Of a DNA stretch of 64,000 nucleotides, positions 53,706-64,000 are shown one piece after another. Source of the stretch: Spodoptera frugiperda (Eukaryota > Arthropoda > Insecta > Lepidoptera > Noctuidae). Under the pieces are notes generated by a model. The model had not been told where the DNA came from. It was given only the letters and a program-made list of their open reading frames with translations, and did no database searches. The stretch is from positions 5,338,001 to 5,402,000 of the forward strand of contig NC_064214.1 in assembly GCF_023101765.2 (NCBI RefSeq). Direction: 5' to 3'. Within the stretch, counting starts at the first letter, position 1; each line of letters begins with the position of its first letter. The position numbers and the translations under genes were made by a program.

Positions 53706-53765
53706 CAGGAGCTGCAGTGGTTGTATGTAAAGGCTCGACTTTACATACAACCACTGCAGCTCCTG
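53706..53765. repeat. Perfect 27-bp hairpin with 6-nt loop
   Basis: The left arm 53706-53732 (begins CAGGAGCTGCAGTGG) and right arm 53739-53765 are exact reverse complements around GCTCGA. Confidence 0.97.
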
Positions 53766-54065
53766 GTTGGGCAAAACTGAGCGGAAATATAATAATTATT
53801 ATGTAGTTAATCACTTACAATTAACTTTTAAAATAAAATATTTTCATGAGATCATTTAAAATGGTTTCGATAATGGCTCACTCGTCCGGTAACAAAGTGA
53901 GAGAAACAATGTTTCACATATCAACTCGAGTTTTAACAACCTTTCATTTCCGCCACAATTTCGCTAGGAGGTAAGTGTATGGTACATTGCCAACCTAAAA
54001 ATCTTGGGTTTAATTTCGAATAGCCAATAGACGGCCATAGGTGCTGGAATTTGAATACACATCAT

Positions 54066-54245
54066 CATGAGTAGCCACTGTTGGTCAAAGAAAGGCCTCT
54101 TCTCACACGGAGAAGGTTTGAGCATTAATATAACCACGCTTGCTCAATGCGGGTTGGCGATTTCAAACTTATAATTAGAAATTATAAACCCAGGTTTCTT
54201 CACGATGTTTTCCTTCACCGTTTGTCAGTGGTGTCTAAATAATCT
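54066..54245 (-). repeat. tRNA-derived SINE (family D), inverted copy 2, 3' body
   Basis: GCGGGTTGGCGATTTCAAAC, AATTATAAACCCAGGTTTCT, CTTCACCGTTTGTCAGTGGT mirror 180-330. The tRNA-like head is absent. Confidence 0.75.
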
Positions 54246-54809
54246 TAGAAAGTGCATATAACTAGGACTTTAGAATTTGATTACGGAGCAGCTCCATAAT
54301 CCATAGTAATGATGATTGTAGTTTTTATTCCGAAGGAAATGGCTAATACGGTATTGGGTTAAACCCACTCTAGGAATAATTCCACCATCAAGCTTAATCA
54401 AATAAACATAACCCTCCTTCTGGCGCAGTCGAGTAAAAACAAAATAAGAAAGAGACAACACGAATAAAAGATCTTTGTCAGTAATATGACGTAGAAGTCA
54501 TGATCAAAATGTGTTACCGTCATCACCCTAGAAACACATAAAGTCCCAAGATCAAGGTTGAAGGGAAAACTAGTTTATCAGTTGGGTTAATGTGGAGTAG
54601 GTCAGTTAGTAGGACTGGTTTAGATACTTTCACTAGATGAACAATTTTGAAGAAGGCAACTGCTGGGAACTAAGATAGTTATTTTTTAAATGGAAGTGTA
54701 GATGAAGAGTAAATAAAAGATGGATAAATTATGTGAAGAATGATATGAGAGAGAGAAAGGAGTTAGCAATAAGGGGGAAAAGTAGACAAATGGTGCTAGC
54801 CAGAGCTAA

Positions 54810-54856
54810 GAGCAAGAAGATGACTAATGGTAGACCCATTAGTCATCTTCTTGCTC
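54810..54856. repeat. Perfect 21-bp hairpin with 5-nt loop
   Basis: The left arm 54810-54830 (begins GAGCAAGAAGATGAC) and right arm 54836-54856 are exact reverse complements around TAGAC. Confidence 0.97.
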
Positions 54857-55779
54857 GAAAACTGCGTTCCTATCAATAAAACTAAGCCCATATCCTCGTA
54901 ACAAAAAGTTAACTTACCATTATCCTCAATAAGACTGTAAATTAATTATACAAAATAATCTATATATTAATACGTGAAGCAAAAACTTTGTAAATGTTTT
55001 TACGAAAATTGCACGGACGTAGGAGCATAAAATTTGGTACACTTATAGTTTATGTGTAGGAGAAGTGCATAGCGCTAATATTTTTCAAAAATAATGCTTA
55101 TAAAGTACATTAAATCAATAAAACGTCAAAATCGATAGACATTGCGATGATATTCTCACGTCTCATATGAAAAGAGTTTTATAAAAGAGTTTGAATTAAA
55201 TAAAAATTATCATTCAACGTACGTTAAGTGGTATTGTAAATTAAATCATATATGGTCGAATTTCGGCCACTAGGCGACCACTAGTAATATTATTTATGCA
55301 AACTTATGCAAATCATACTTGTATTTCCAGAAACAAGCACTTTTCTAATAAAAAAATGACGTCTTCTACTGACGTCTTAAGTTCAAAACAATATTTTCAC
55401 TTATTGAAATGACATAGAAATCAATAATTATTTTCGAAATAACTTTCATTAAAATACTGGTGAACTAATTTCCATTTCAATGGAAGCTGGGAGATGTACT
55501 ACCACTCCGGATTACAATTCTCCAACACCCTTTACCAAACCTAATGTCGAATCCGACACCCAATGCTCTACATTCACCATCGTGCTCTCTATACCAAGAA
55601 ACATTCTCTTTTTTATAATTAAATCCAAATAATACCTTATTTAATAAAAACTATCTAACTACACATTTCCGCAAAACCGACCATAGATGATTAGGGTCTC
55701 ATAACATCGAAGAAAGCTTTAATAACCGCTCCAAGTGACTCCTAGTTACATAAAAGGTCGCTATCCTACATTTAGACCA

Positions 55780-56081
55780 TGTTCCGGCAATCACTGCACT
55801 CTACGCTGACGGATTCTATTCTCAGGCACGCACGATGTGCCGGCGCAACTACGATTGTTTATGAGATCACTGGGTGCCATAACACGATAGACTTTGCTGC
55901 ACATCGGACGTGTTTATAGAAAATTTGTTTTTTATTTTTATTTTATATTAGTTTCGTTTTTTTTAATAAGTTGTTTTGGTGATTTGTTAGTTGAATTTTT
56001 TATTGACTTGGTGTTATTTAATTAGTTAATTATGCTGTGATTTGTTTTTAATTAATCATTGGATTGACTTTTAAGTTGTTG
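55780..56081 (+). promoter_or_regulatory. Candidate promoter and 5' noncoding exon of gene 3
   Basis: A CpG-richer stretch (GGCACGCACGATGTGCCGGC, CACATCGGACGTG) is followed by T-rich sequence ending TTGTTG at donor GTAAGC (56082). Gene 3's first coding exon has an acceptor before its ATG, so a 5' noncoding exon must exist upstream. This is the best candidate, 6.8 kb away. No start codon is needed in it. Confidence 0.4.
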
Positions 56082-57144
56082 GTAAGCATATTTTTTTGAG
56101 TTATTAATTATGTGTGTGGTACATTTTTATAGAGGTATTGGAATGCAAGGTTGAACCAAAAAAACTTGAACACCTTGATAGAAATCTAGTATTTTATTAA
56201 CTAAAAACTACGCATTATCTGATTTCTAAGTGATGCTATAAAATCGCCTTACTTTGTTGTGCTTTCATCATCTAATGAGCAAATTATGATGCAGTTAAGC
56301 AACTTTATAAATGGGATAATGGACATAGCAAATATATAGTTTCGCAAAAATAAATGGACATGAGAGAAATAGTACGCAAAACATTTTTATAATTTTGAAC
56401 AGCATCACATAGGTAAAATTGCACACAATATGTACATAGTTAGGTATAACTCCAATCTCTTTCATTAGAACTAAACACGGAATATTTACCATGTTTATTT
56501 ATGTCTCAAGTTCTAATGATAATTTTAGTGACCATGTTAGTTTTAAAACTTATATCTCCATGCTTCCACTTCTTTGGAATAGGCACAGACAAAGACACTA
56601 AGACTGCATGACATAAACCAGCTAATTATGAACATACGTTTAACACAAAACATTATGATCTAAAAAAAAATAGAAATCGGTATATTCTAGTCTCCTATGT
56701 TCAGACACAAAAATGGCTCCATTGCGATGTGATAGAATGCCGAAGAAACACATTCACTTACTCTATAATATTAGGATGTCCATAATCTATAAGATAAGCA
56801 AATAAACAAACAAATAGAAAACGCGGAAGCACTAACGAGACGAGATACAAACGATCTTACATAATGTTAGTAAATAAAAAAAAGAGTAAAGTCCACTTCA
56901 TAGCAAATTGCAATTTAAATTCTATACGGCACTACACCGTGAGGTATATAATTAACTATTTTTGTCTGCATTATAAAAACTAATTACATTGCACTTAAGA
57001 GAAAAAGATGTTCTATACGTAAAACTAGCTTTATGTTTGCGATTAAATAAATATGAAATAGGTGTGTGTTAATAGGTTTATGGTACCGAAACTTGGTCCC
57101 TAACTTCTGGTCTCCTAGAGAATCTTAAAGTCGCTATGCTCGCG

Positions 57145-57440
57145 GTTTACGACGGTTTCTTTGTGCGACAAAATCCGAAATACGGTAAAGAACTAGAGTT
57201 ACCGACATAGCTCGCTTTGCAAGCTGAAGTGGCAATGGATAGGCCACATTGCTCGAAAGACTGGTGGCCAGGAAATTGATCGAGTAGAGATCTCAGATAG
57301 GAAGACGAACCGTGGGCTGCTGACATCATCAGAGTCGGAGGCGCCAGTAGATGCAGGTTTCGAGCTGTCGTTTGGCATGCAGAACTAATGGGGAGGCCTT
57401 TGTCCAGCAGCAGACGTCTTTCGCCTGTTGATAATGATAG
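57145..57440 (+). pseudogene. RTE-type LINE 3' remnant
   Basis: TACCGACATAGCTCGCTTTG, AAGTGGCAATGGATAGGCCA and CATTGCTCGAAAGACTGGTG correspond to the RTE C-terminal motif ITDIAR..LKWQWIGHIARKTGG. It has frameshifts and stops, ending GGCCTTTGTCCAGCAGCAGA and a GATAATGATAGA tail. Dead copy. Confidence 0.75.
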
Positions 57441-57964
57441 ATAATGAGGTGTTAATAGATTGAATTACTTCAAATGTAGAAAAACAGTTAATTACTAAAG
57501 GCCAATAGTATCAGGCTATTTATTTATATGAGAGATCTCAAGCCACATGAAAGTATAATCACGATTAAAATGTTAAGTAAATGACCTACGCATTACCTAA
57601 CTCATAATATACTTTCCGTAAATAAGAACATTGAGCAATAATATTAACCAAATACTATCATATTAATTAATTATTAATTTCTTAGAATACAGAACTCTCG
57701 CAATAATTAATCCCCAGACCGTTTAAAAATAACAATACTTACTGGGGATTTTGACATATTCTTCTACACATTGACCCTGACTACCCTGACCTGATCTCTA
57801 GCTAGCTAATTTGAATAAATATATTATTAGCTATGTAAGTATTTACTTATTAACATGTTTATGAATATTAGGTAGGTGTATTGGTGTACATAAGTAATAT
57901 TTGTTACAAAGCTTTGTTGTATAGTTGCAGCTAAATGTTTTATGTAAATCTTTTTAAATATTTA

Positions 57965-58240
57965 TGTTGTGTGGTAGCGCCATGCTTCGCCACGAATGGG
58001 CCGGCTCGACCGGATTGATACCACAGCCTTACAAAAAACCGACGTGAAACAACGCTTGTGTTGTGTTTCGTTCTGTGTGTGTTCGATTCTCCAACAACCC
58101 TTAAATTCCTTACCTTCAAAAGACTGGCAACGCAGTTGTAACTCCTTTGGTGTTTCGGGTGACCATGGGCGGCGATTACTTACCATCAGGTGATCAGGTG
58201 ATCCGAAAGCTCGTTTACCTGCTTATACAATTAAAAAAAA
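57965..58240 (-). repeat. Dispersed family B element, inverted long copy
   Basis: CACGAATGGGCCGGCTCGAC, AACCGACGTGAAACAACGCT, CGGCGATTACTTACCATCAG, GCTCGTTTACCTGCTTATAC. Both ORFs across it are shadows. Confidence 0.8.
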
Positions 58241-59118
58241 CAAGAACATCTAGCTAACTTATATAATTGAAACTAAGCGAATGTAGATAAGAACACATAG
58301 ATAGGTACATAATGTTACTTAGAGCAGAAAGTTCAAATCCCTTTCATAAACCAAGGCTAGATTTACTTGCCGTTCTCGATTCTATAATATATTTACCTAA
58401 TAATACCTACTTAAGTACATAGTATATAGTATACCTACTGCCTCGGTGGTCACCATGGACAGACACGAGTACCGTGTAAAGGGATCTCTGTCTAAATCTA
58501 TTTTTTTCATGGCTTACTTACGAAAACTTTTCGAGGATGCCCGACTACTTTCAAGTTAAATCGGGGCTCATCGTCATAAGTTTTGTGCGATTTATTTTAT
58601 CAAGCTTTATGTATGACAAGATGTACCTCCAGTTATAACAGAATTTGTAACGACTTGACCTACATATGCGAAGATTAGCAAAACAGTCGTTATCTTTTTA
58701 ATTACCTATTTCTAATTATGTATGATTTCTTCACGCCCAAATAGGTCTTTTAAAGCTAAGAATTTAGTAGTGGGTACTCGGTACTTATAACTCGAACCAG
58801 TTAGGTATTTAGAAATGCTACTAGGTACTGATTATGACCACTTAAATATCGAGAAATAAGTAGACCTACGAAATATGTATTTAGTTATATGGTTGGTTCA
58901 CTATCTACGCTATCAATTAAATTAAACCTAAAATCGTCCTTAGTACACTCCTACGTTAAGGAATTTCTTCTTGAGAAATTAACATCACATACATCGAAAA
59001 TATTATGATTTATTTTGACTTCTACTACAATATTATCAAAATGATCCTTCACCGGCTAAAACGATACTAGTCTACTAGGTATAATCCGTTAGCAAAAACC
59101 GGTTTGAAATAAATAATA

Positions 59119-59560
59119 TTTTTTTTTTTTTTTTTACATTTAATGGGTCGACGTTTGGCCGCTATCTCACCTGATGGTAAGTGATGATACGGCCTACGGT
59201 GGAGCACGTCTGCCCATAAGCAACCTATTCACTCGGGCCTTGAAGACACCCAAGTTATACTCATCAGGAAACACAGACTCCGGCAAGGAGTTCCACTCCC
59301 TAGCAGTTCGCACAAGGAAGCTTGAAGCGAAGCGCTTCGTGCGAGTGGGTGGGATATCTACCATATTATTATAATATCGAGATACCGTGGTAAATGATAT
59401 GACTGAGAACGTGCGTGCTGCCCCTGCTCTTATAAACCAATCGTGTGAGACATGAATCATCTTGGTGCCTTTGATTTTAATGCTCCTATAAAAATCTGTC
59501 GCCCTGGTATTTTTGTAGAGAATTGCAAAACTTTTGTGGAATAACGACACAACTCAAAAT
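59119..59560 (-). mobile_element. 5'-truncated LINE: reverse-transcriptase C-terminus with poly(A) tail
   Basis: A minus-strand frame of 118 codons ends FLVRTAREWNSLPES, DEYNLGVFKARVNRLLMGRR and a stop at 59194-59196. A 3' UTR and a 17-A tail follow (plus-strand T run 59119-59135). The WNSLP..VF and YNL..FK..VN motifs are typical of the C-terminal tails of insect LINE ORF2 proteins. It sits in gene 3's putative first intron, antisense. A shorter relative is at 27743-27832. Confidence 0.8.
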
Positions 59561-60402
59561 TCTTGTATGCAACGTGAGCATAGTTTCCTAATGCCTAGGT
59601 ACTTAATTTTAGTTTTTCTGCAATTATACTTATCTAATCCTCCTAACATCAAGCTAGGTAGTCACGTAGAAAAAACGATGCAACACCACTAAACTTACAT
59701 GTTTCATAACATCCTTCATGTCATACCCATGGCCTAATTTTCGCAAGGTAAGTGGAAAAATACCTCATTTGTGACAACAGCTGTCGAAATAACGAAGTAG
59801 TAAATTAAAAAGTAATTTTGTTTGTTGAAAATGGTTTTTACCTTCATGGTACTAAAACACATAACAGTAATTATGGATGAATCAAGCAGTATTTGTATTC
59901 GCTCCAATATTATATAAAATGTATTAATAACGCAGCTTGACTGAATTATAATTCTTTGACATTGACATTTACGCGCTGCCTTCAGCTTCATGCAAGGAAT
60001 CTCATCACCACTCATTGCCATCAACAACCACAACGTCATTTAATGCTCCTGATAAGTAGGTGTAAGGGTAACTCCGCGCGTGTTATGTACTCCTAGTATT
60101 AATGAACCCGAGCGGACACCGGTGTCCTCGCATTCGCATGACGTCATCGCGCCATACTGAGTTTAGACGTATTGTATCATGTATGTAATGTAAAATGATA
60201 TGAGTCTGTTTATTGTGGGTTTATTTATATAAACTGTAATGAACATTATTCAACCATTGAATTGTTCATTATTTTTTCCCAATTAATATCCGTTACTTTG
60301 ATGTAAAACCAAAAACTAAAGTTTTATATTATTTTATTATCTACGGCTATATATTAATTTTTATACTTATTATAATTATGTATACGTACGACTACGACGC
60401 GC

Positions 60403-61215
60403 CACCTATTATGAACAACACGGCAACACTATACTTGGGATCATTATTTCTTTTCCGACTTCTTTGGTACTTCTTAAACCTTAGTAAAATTAAAAAGAAC
60501 TCTCAACTTTTGTATAATAACGACACAACTCGAAAATTAGCACATACTGCGTGTCTGACAATACAACATCATGATCAACACAGGGCAACACTAAATTGTA
60601 TAGTTGGCGATCATTATTTCTTTTCCGACTTCTTCAGTATTTCTGAAGTCCTAATATAATTAAAAAGAACTTCTCAACATTTGTGCAACAACGACACAAC
60701 TCAAAAATTGAGCACGTACTGCGTGACTGGCAACACACAACATTGAACACAGGGCAACATTATTTATTTTCCGACTTCTTCAGTATTTCTGAAGTCCTAG
60801 TAGAATTAAAAAGAACTTCTCAACTTTTCTGCAACAACGACACAACAAGAAAATTGACACGTACCTACTGCGTGACTGATAACACAACATTGAACACAGG
60901 GCAACATTATCTATTTTTCGACTTCTTCAGTATTTCTGAAGTCCTAGTATAATTAAAAAGAACTTCTCAACTTTTGTGCAACAACGACACAACTCGAAAA
61001 TTGGCACGTACTGCGTTACTATTTTACTAACAACAGCGTGATCAACACAGGGCAACATTAATAAAATTGTAAATTGTGTAGTTGGTAATCATTATTTCTT
61101 TTCCGACTTCTTCAGTATTTCTGAAGTCCTAGTATAATTAAAAAGAACTTCTCAACTTTTGTGCAACAACGACACAACTCGTACGTACTGTGACAGACAA
61201 CAACAAACTCGCCAG
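60403..61215 (+). repeat. Minisatellite: five tandem units of about 145-185 bp
   Basis: Units begin with CGACTTCTT at 60457, 60625, 60771, 60919 and 61104, preceded by a partial unit. Each carries CTTCAGTATTTCTGAAG (perfect 6-bp stem, absent in the first unit), AATTAAAAAGAACTTCTCAA, GCAACAACGACACAACTC and AACACAGGGCAACA. Units differ mainly by indels in the last third. Plus-strand frames here (60378-60952) are repeat translations. Confidence 0.95.
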
Positions 61216-62864
61216 CTGGCGTGCTTGTTGTGGGTGTCATAATTATGTAGATGGTAAAGTATTATCTTGTGTTGGATCCATCATCCACATCTATGCTCTA
61301 CTATACGAACAATACGTAAGGTTACATTACATGTACCCGTATGAATATGATCGGATCGGCAAGCTTGAGATTGCAACTATAATTTGAGATTATAGTTGTA
61401 ATGTAATACTGTCATTTACAAACGAATTGTTTATTCTCCTTATAAATTCTGTCTCCTTAGTAGTTTTCAAATCTATTACAAAACTTTAAAGCAATAACGA
61501 CACTATATCAAACGAGGAAACATACGATATAAATATAGCTGCGTGTTAGTTGCACGAGAGGAAGTCTATCAACCGACTGTGTCCACTGTGGTGGAAGTGG
61601 TTTTGTAAAGCGAACCCCACAGAACTTATGTAGCCTTGGTACTATTAAATAATATCATAAAACTTTATACCAGTAATTGGCCACGGCCAAGGAACAACCG
61701 GACACAGTCAAGAGTTGAGTGAGAGATACTTAAATAAAATAATTTTAAATAATGATACCTACTAGGTTTGTTTAGCAAATAATAGTAATTAGTAATGGTT
61801 GCTAGTAAGATTTTATAATCTAGTTTTAATGCATTAGACTCTAGCTAGTCGACTCGTGTCAGTTACATACAAGGTGCATACTATGTGTCTATGTAATTAT
61901 GATTTAGCGACATTTTTTACTGAGTTTTGTAATAATGCTTAAGTGCAGGGTAACACCACAATCATGTTCTTAGAAATAATTACATTGATACCTGTATTGT
62001 TATCTAATTGCTATGTCTTGTAAAATCTTAGTAATATCATACCTACAATGTTTATTGCGGCAAATTCGAGAATAGTGGAATAGCAAATAAATTACAACCG
62101 GTTTTTGACTTTGATAGATTTAATATAAGGAAATAGTGATTTAATCTGTATACTAGTAAGGTCATTAACACGATGGTTATTACTTAATAATAATATGTAA
62201 TTGGGAGAATAGAGAGATGAGAGATCAATGAACTATAGAGTCGTATTTTTACTAACTGCATATTTTTTACTGAGTAGAATGGTTTTTTTGTTATTCGTTC
62301 TTTGAGGATATTAATTATTATTAAAAATCGGAACAATCTGACTCCCATTTCCAGAACAAAAAGTAAGGGCATGACCTACTCCACATATTGCCCTGTTCAA
62401 TGGGGTCCATATTTCCATAGATACCCATACATAATTATATTTAGCCTATTTTTTTAATAATTTTAAGTATTTTATTATATAATTCTATTATATAATTTTA
62501 AGTGTAAAAGGCTGGCCAATAACGTTTTGAAAAAGGGTATACTATCGACTGCCGTGCCGTTACATCTAAAACTAGAAAGTAAAGTGAAAACCTCTTAGTT
62601 TTGATTGACTGATTTGGGTGAACCTCTATCAGTGAGGTACATGTAGCAAGTGACTGGCGCTAGTCGCATAAGCAACTACTTAGTTGGTAAAATGCTTATA
62701 CGGTAGTAACTTAGAAATTTAGAAAGTTGAAAACAGAAAAACAAGGCATTGGAAAAATACCGGACCAAGCCAGGACATATTTAAATTGGTTTATGTCAAA
62801 AATCCGTCATGACAGTTAATTAATTTAATTCGATATTTAATATTTTTTTGTGTTTCATTTTCAG

Positions 62865-63367
62865 AGATTTCTGAGTCATGTCGTTTATCGAGATCGCTTT
62901 CCAAGCCGAAATAAGTCGATATGAAGATTCAGAATTCGAAGAGTATGCAAAAAGGCATTGTAATGAAGATCCAGATACTAGGGGCAAAGTAATCGAAGAG
63001 CTGCGGCGATTGATACGCGGTAAGTGTTACACTAAAATAGACCTCTTCCAAATGAATGAGATTCTAGTACTTTTAACATTTTAACCGCTGAGTATTAAAA
63101 AAAGAATAACCCGATTTCTTATGAACTAAACCTCTGTTAAACCTCTTTCTTGATAAGTGTCCACTGTTGAAACTTAAGTTTTGTCTTGTAATCAAATCGA
63201 AAATGTATCAAAGAAAGGCTAGCTCATTCATCATCCTGTTTGCTGTTTATGCAATAAAACTGTTTGTTTCAGAACGAGGCGAATGCAATCCCCGAAGAAC
63301 AGATGACGCCTATTTACTTCGGTTCCTCCGATGTAGACGATCCATACCTGCGTTGGCGCATAAATTG
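62865..63367 (+). CDS. Gene 3: CRAL-TRIO (SEC14-like) lipid-transfer protein, N-terminal part, continues off right edge
   Basis: Two coding exons are visible: ATG at 62878 to 63019, and 63273-63367. Together they give 79 residues. It starts MSFIEIAFQAEI, then an acidic segment and LRRLIR. The second exon gives RGECNPRRTDDAY and LLRFLRCRRS, ending AHKL, the CRAL-TRIO N-domain core. The 95-bp exon has the same length and phases as in genes 1 and 2. The acceptor TTTTCAG at 62858-62864 puts 13 nt of 5'UTR before the ATG. The next exon (homologous to 145 bp in the paralogs) is not found by 64000, so the following intron exceeds 630 bp. The role is inferred from the family: cytosolic carrier of a hydrophobic ligand. 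Confidence 0.9.
62878..63019 (+). CDS. Gene 3 first coding exon (142 bp)
   Basis: ATG 13 nt after the acceptor, donor GTAAGT after the first base of a codon. EIAFQAEI aligns with gene 2 EIAFKAEM. Confidence 0.9.
63273..63367 (+). CDS. Gene 3 second coding exon (95 bp)
   Basis: Acceptor TTGTTTCAG, donor GTAAGT. RGECNPRRTDDAY, LLRFLRCRRSIPALAHKL. A cysteine replaces the usual alanine in LRFLRA. Confidence 0.93.
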
Positions 63368-64000
63368 GTAAGTAGAACTTATACAAAATATTCTTGATCT
63401 ATTTATTGGGTTGAGAGAAACCATAAATGTTGTAGTTGACTCGGGATTGTATTTTGAATCTGAAATGCGTAAAATTGTTATTTGTGCCCAGGCATTCTGT
63501 ATAATTGTATTCCTATAATACCAAAGTGGCAGCTGCACTGCCGCCACTTAGGCAATGATGGGTCCGTCAGGTAGGCAATCCGACAAGTAAGCTACTAGGC
63601 GCACAGAAAACACAGGTACCTTATTAGAGCAATGACCCTAGTAGAGCAATATAGTTTATTATTTTAAGATTTAATTTAACTGATGAAGCTTATCAGTACC
63701 TCAATTTTTACAACTGCACAATTAAAGTCGCTAACTGAGACTAGACAAAATAACGCTTTACGTTTTTCTTTAAAATTAACAAAAACAAAAATACTGTAAC
63801 TAAGTAGTCATTTTTTCTTATTATAAGCATCCGTGTTTCTAACTAATGGTTAGATCGAAACGAAAAGTTATCAAATAAAGCCATTTATTTATCCGGGGAG
63901 CAGGAGATAGGCGCGATATCTGTGAATCGGGTGTCGTCGAAGATCGTGATACATTGATGGGACTACCCTCATCACTGTTGAGAAACGGCTGATCTGACAG
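63368..64000 (+). other. Gene 3 intron, partial
   Basis: No exon resembling LVRYC is found. A short TE-like motif AGAAACGGCTGATCTGAC lies at the very end, as near 2225. Otherwise nothing is recognisable. Confidence 0.6.

Larger units (their letters stand above)
51320..55780. other. Intergenic region between genes 2 and 3; no gene seen
   Basis: AT-rich, with the duplicated 52.2-52.75 kb unit, ACTCAAAA-type monomers, a SINE, two perfect hairpins and a LINE 3'-end-like stretch (54958-55290). Minus-strand frames at 52261-52749 fall on the duplicated unit and show no domain. Confidence 0.55.
56082..62864 (+). other. Putative first intron of gene 3 (6.8 kb); repeats only
   Basis: Contains an RTE remnant, a family B element, a LINE C-terminus, a TGACGTCA at 60139-60146 and the minisatellite. 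No other gene is seen; 58.25-59.1 and 61.7-62.85 kb are plain AT-rich DNA. Confidence 0.45.

Noticed and set aside
57147..57329. 60-codon minus-strand frame
   Set aside because: Antisense of an RTE LINE remnant.
60378..60952. Two plus-strand frames with repeated FFSISEVL segments
   Set aside because: They translate minisatellite units and have no start or splice logic.
60403..61215. CRISPR-like array
   Set aside because: Repeats are over 100 bp with variable homologous spacers in an insect genome; this is a minisatellite.

Overview
The window is nuclear DNA from an insect, almost certainly a moth or butterfly. It is AT-rich and its genes are split by GT-AG introns. It is crowded with short interspersed elements, miniature inverted-repeat elements (MITEs) and LINE 3' ends of the kind usual in Lepidoptera. 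There are no bacterial operons. The species cannot be named from the sequence alone.

The genes are three paralogous CRAL-TRIO (SEC14-like, alpha-tocopherol-transfer-protein-like) lipid-binding proteins. Gene 1 is on the minus strand: coding exons at 10362-10215, 9844-9750, 7269-7125 and 649-456, then off the left edge. Gene 2 is on the plus strand and complete: coding exons at 35906-35908, 47122-47278, 49143-49237, 49678-49822, 50317-50510, 50701-50852 and 51133-51277, giving 296 residues. Gene 3 is on the plus strand: coding exons at 62878-63019 and 63273-63367, then off the right edge. Shared internal exons have identical lengths (95, 145 and 194 bp) and phases, so this is a tandemly expanded family. 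Genes 1 and 2 are head to head; genes 2 and 3 are head to tail. Each appears to have a distant 5' exon and a long first intron. In gene 2 the start codon seems to be the last three bases of exon 1, 11.2 kb upstream of the rest of the protein.

Layout: 1-10385 is gene 1 with its introns, including an uninterrupted LINE reverse-transcriptase ORF at 4033-6849 (minus) and a long (AAAAAT)n array. 10386 to about 17050 is the putative first intron of gene 1. About 17050-35600 is intergenic and full of MITEs and short repeats, with a 150-bp-arm inverted repeat at 27305-27731. About 35600-51320 is gene 2. 51320-55780 is intergenic, with a degenerate duplication and two perfect hairpins. About 55780-64000 is the start of gene 3, whose putative first intron carries a five-copy minisatellite.

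Function: such proteins shuttle small hydrophobic ligands (tocopherols, retinoids, carotenoids, phosphoinositides) in the cytosol. The ligand of these three cannot be read from the sequence. Nothing resembling a new multi-gene system was found. The most unusual items are the split start codon, the conserved tandem gene architecture, the long inverted repeat, the minisatellite and the perfect hairpins.
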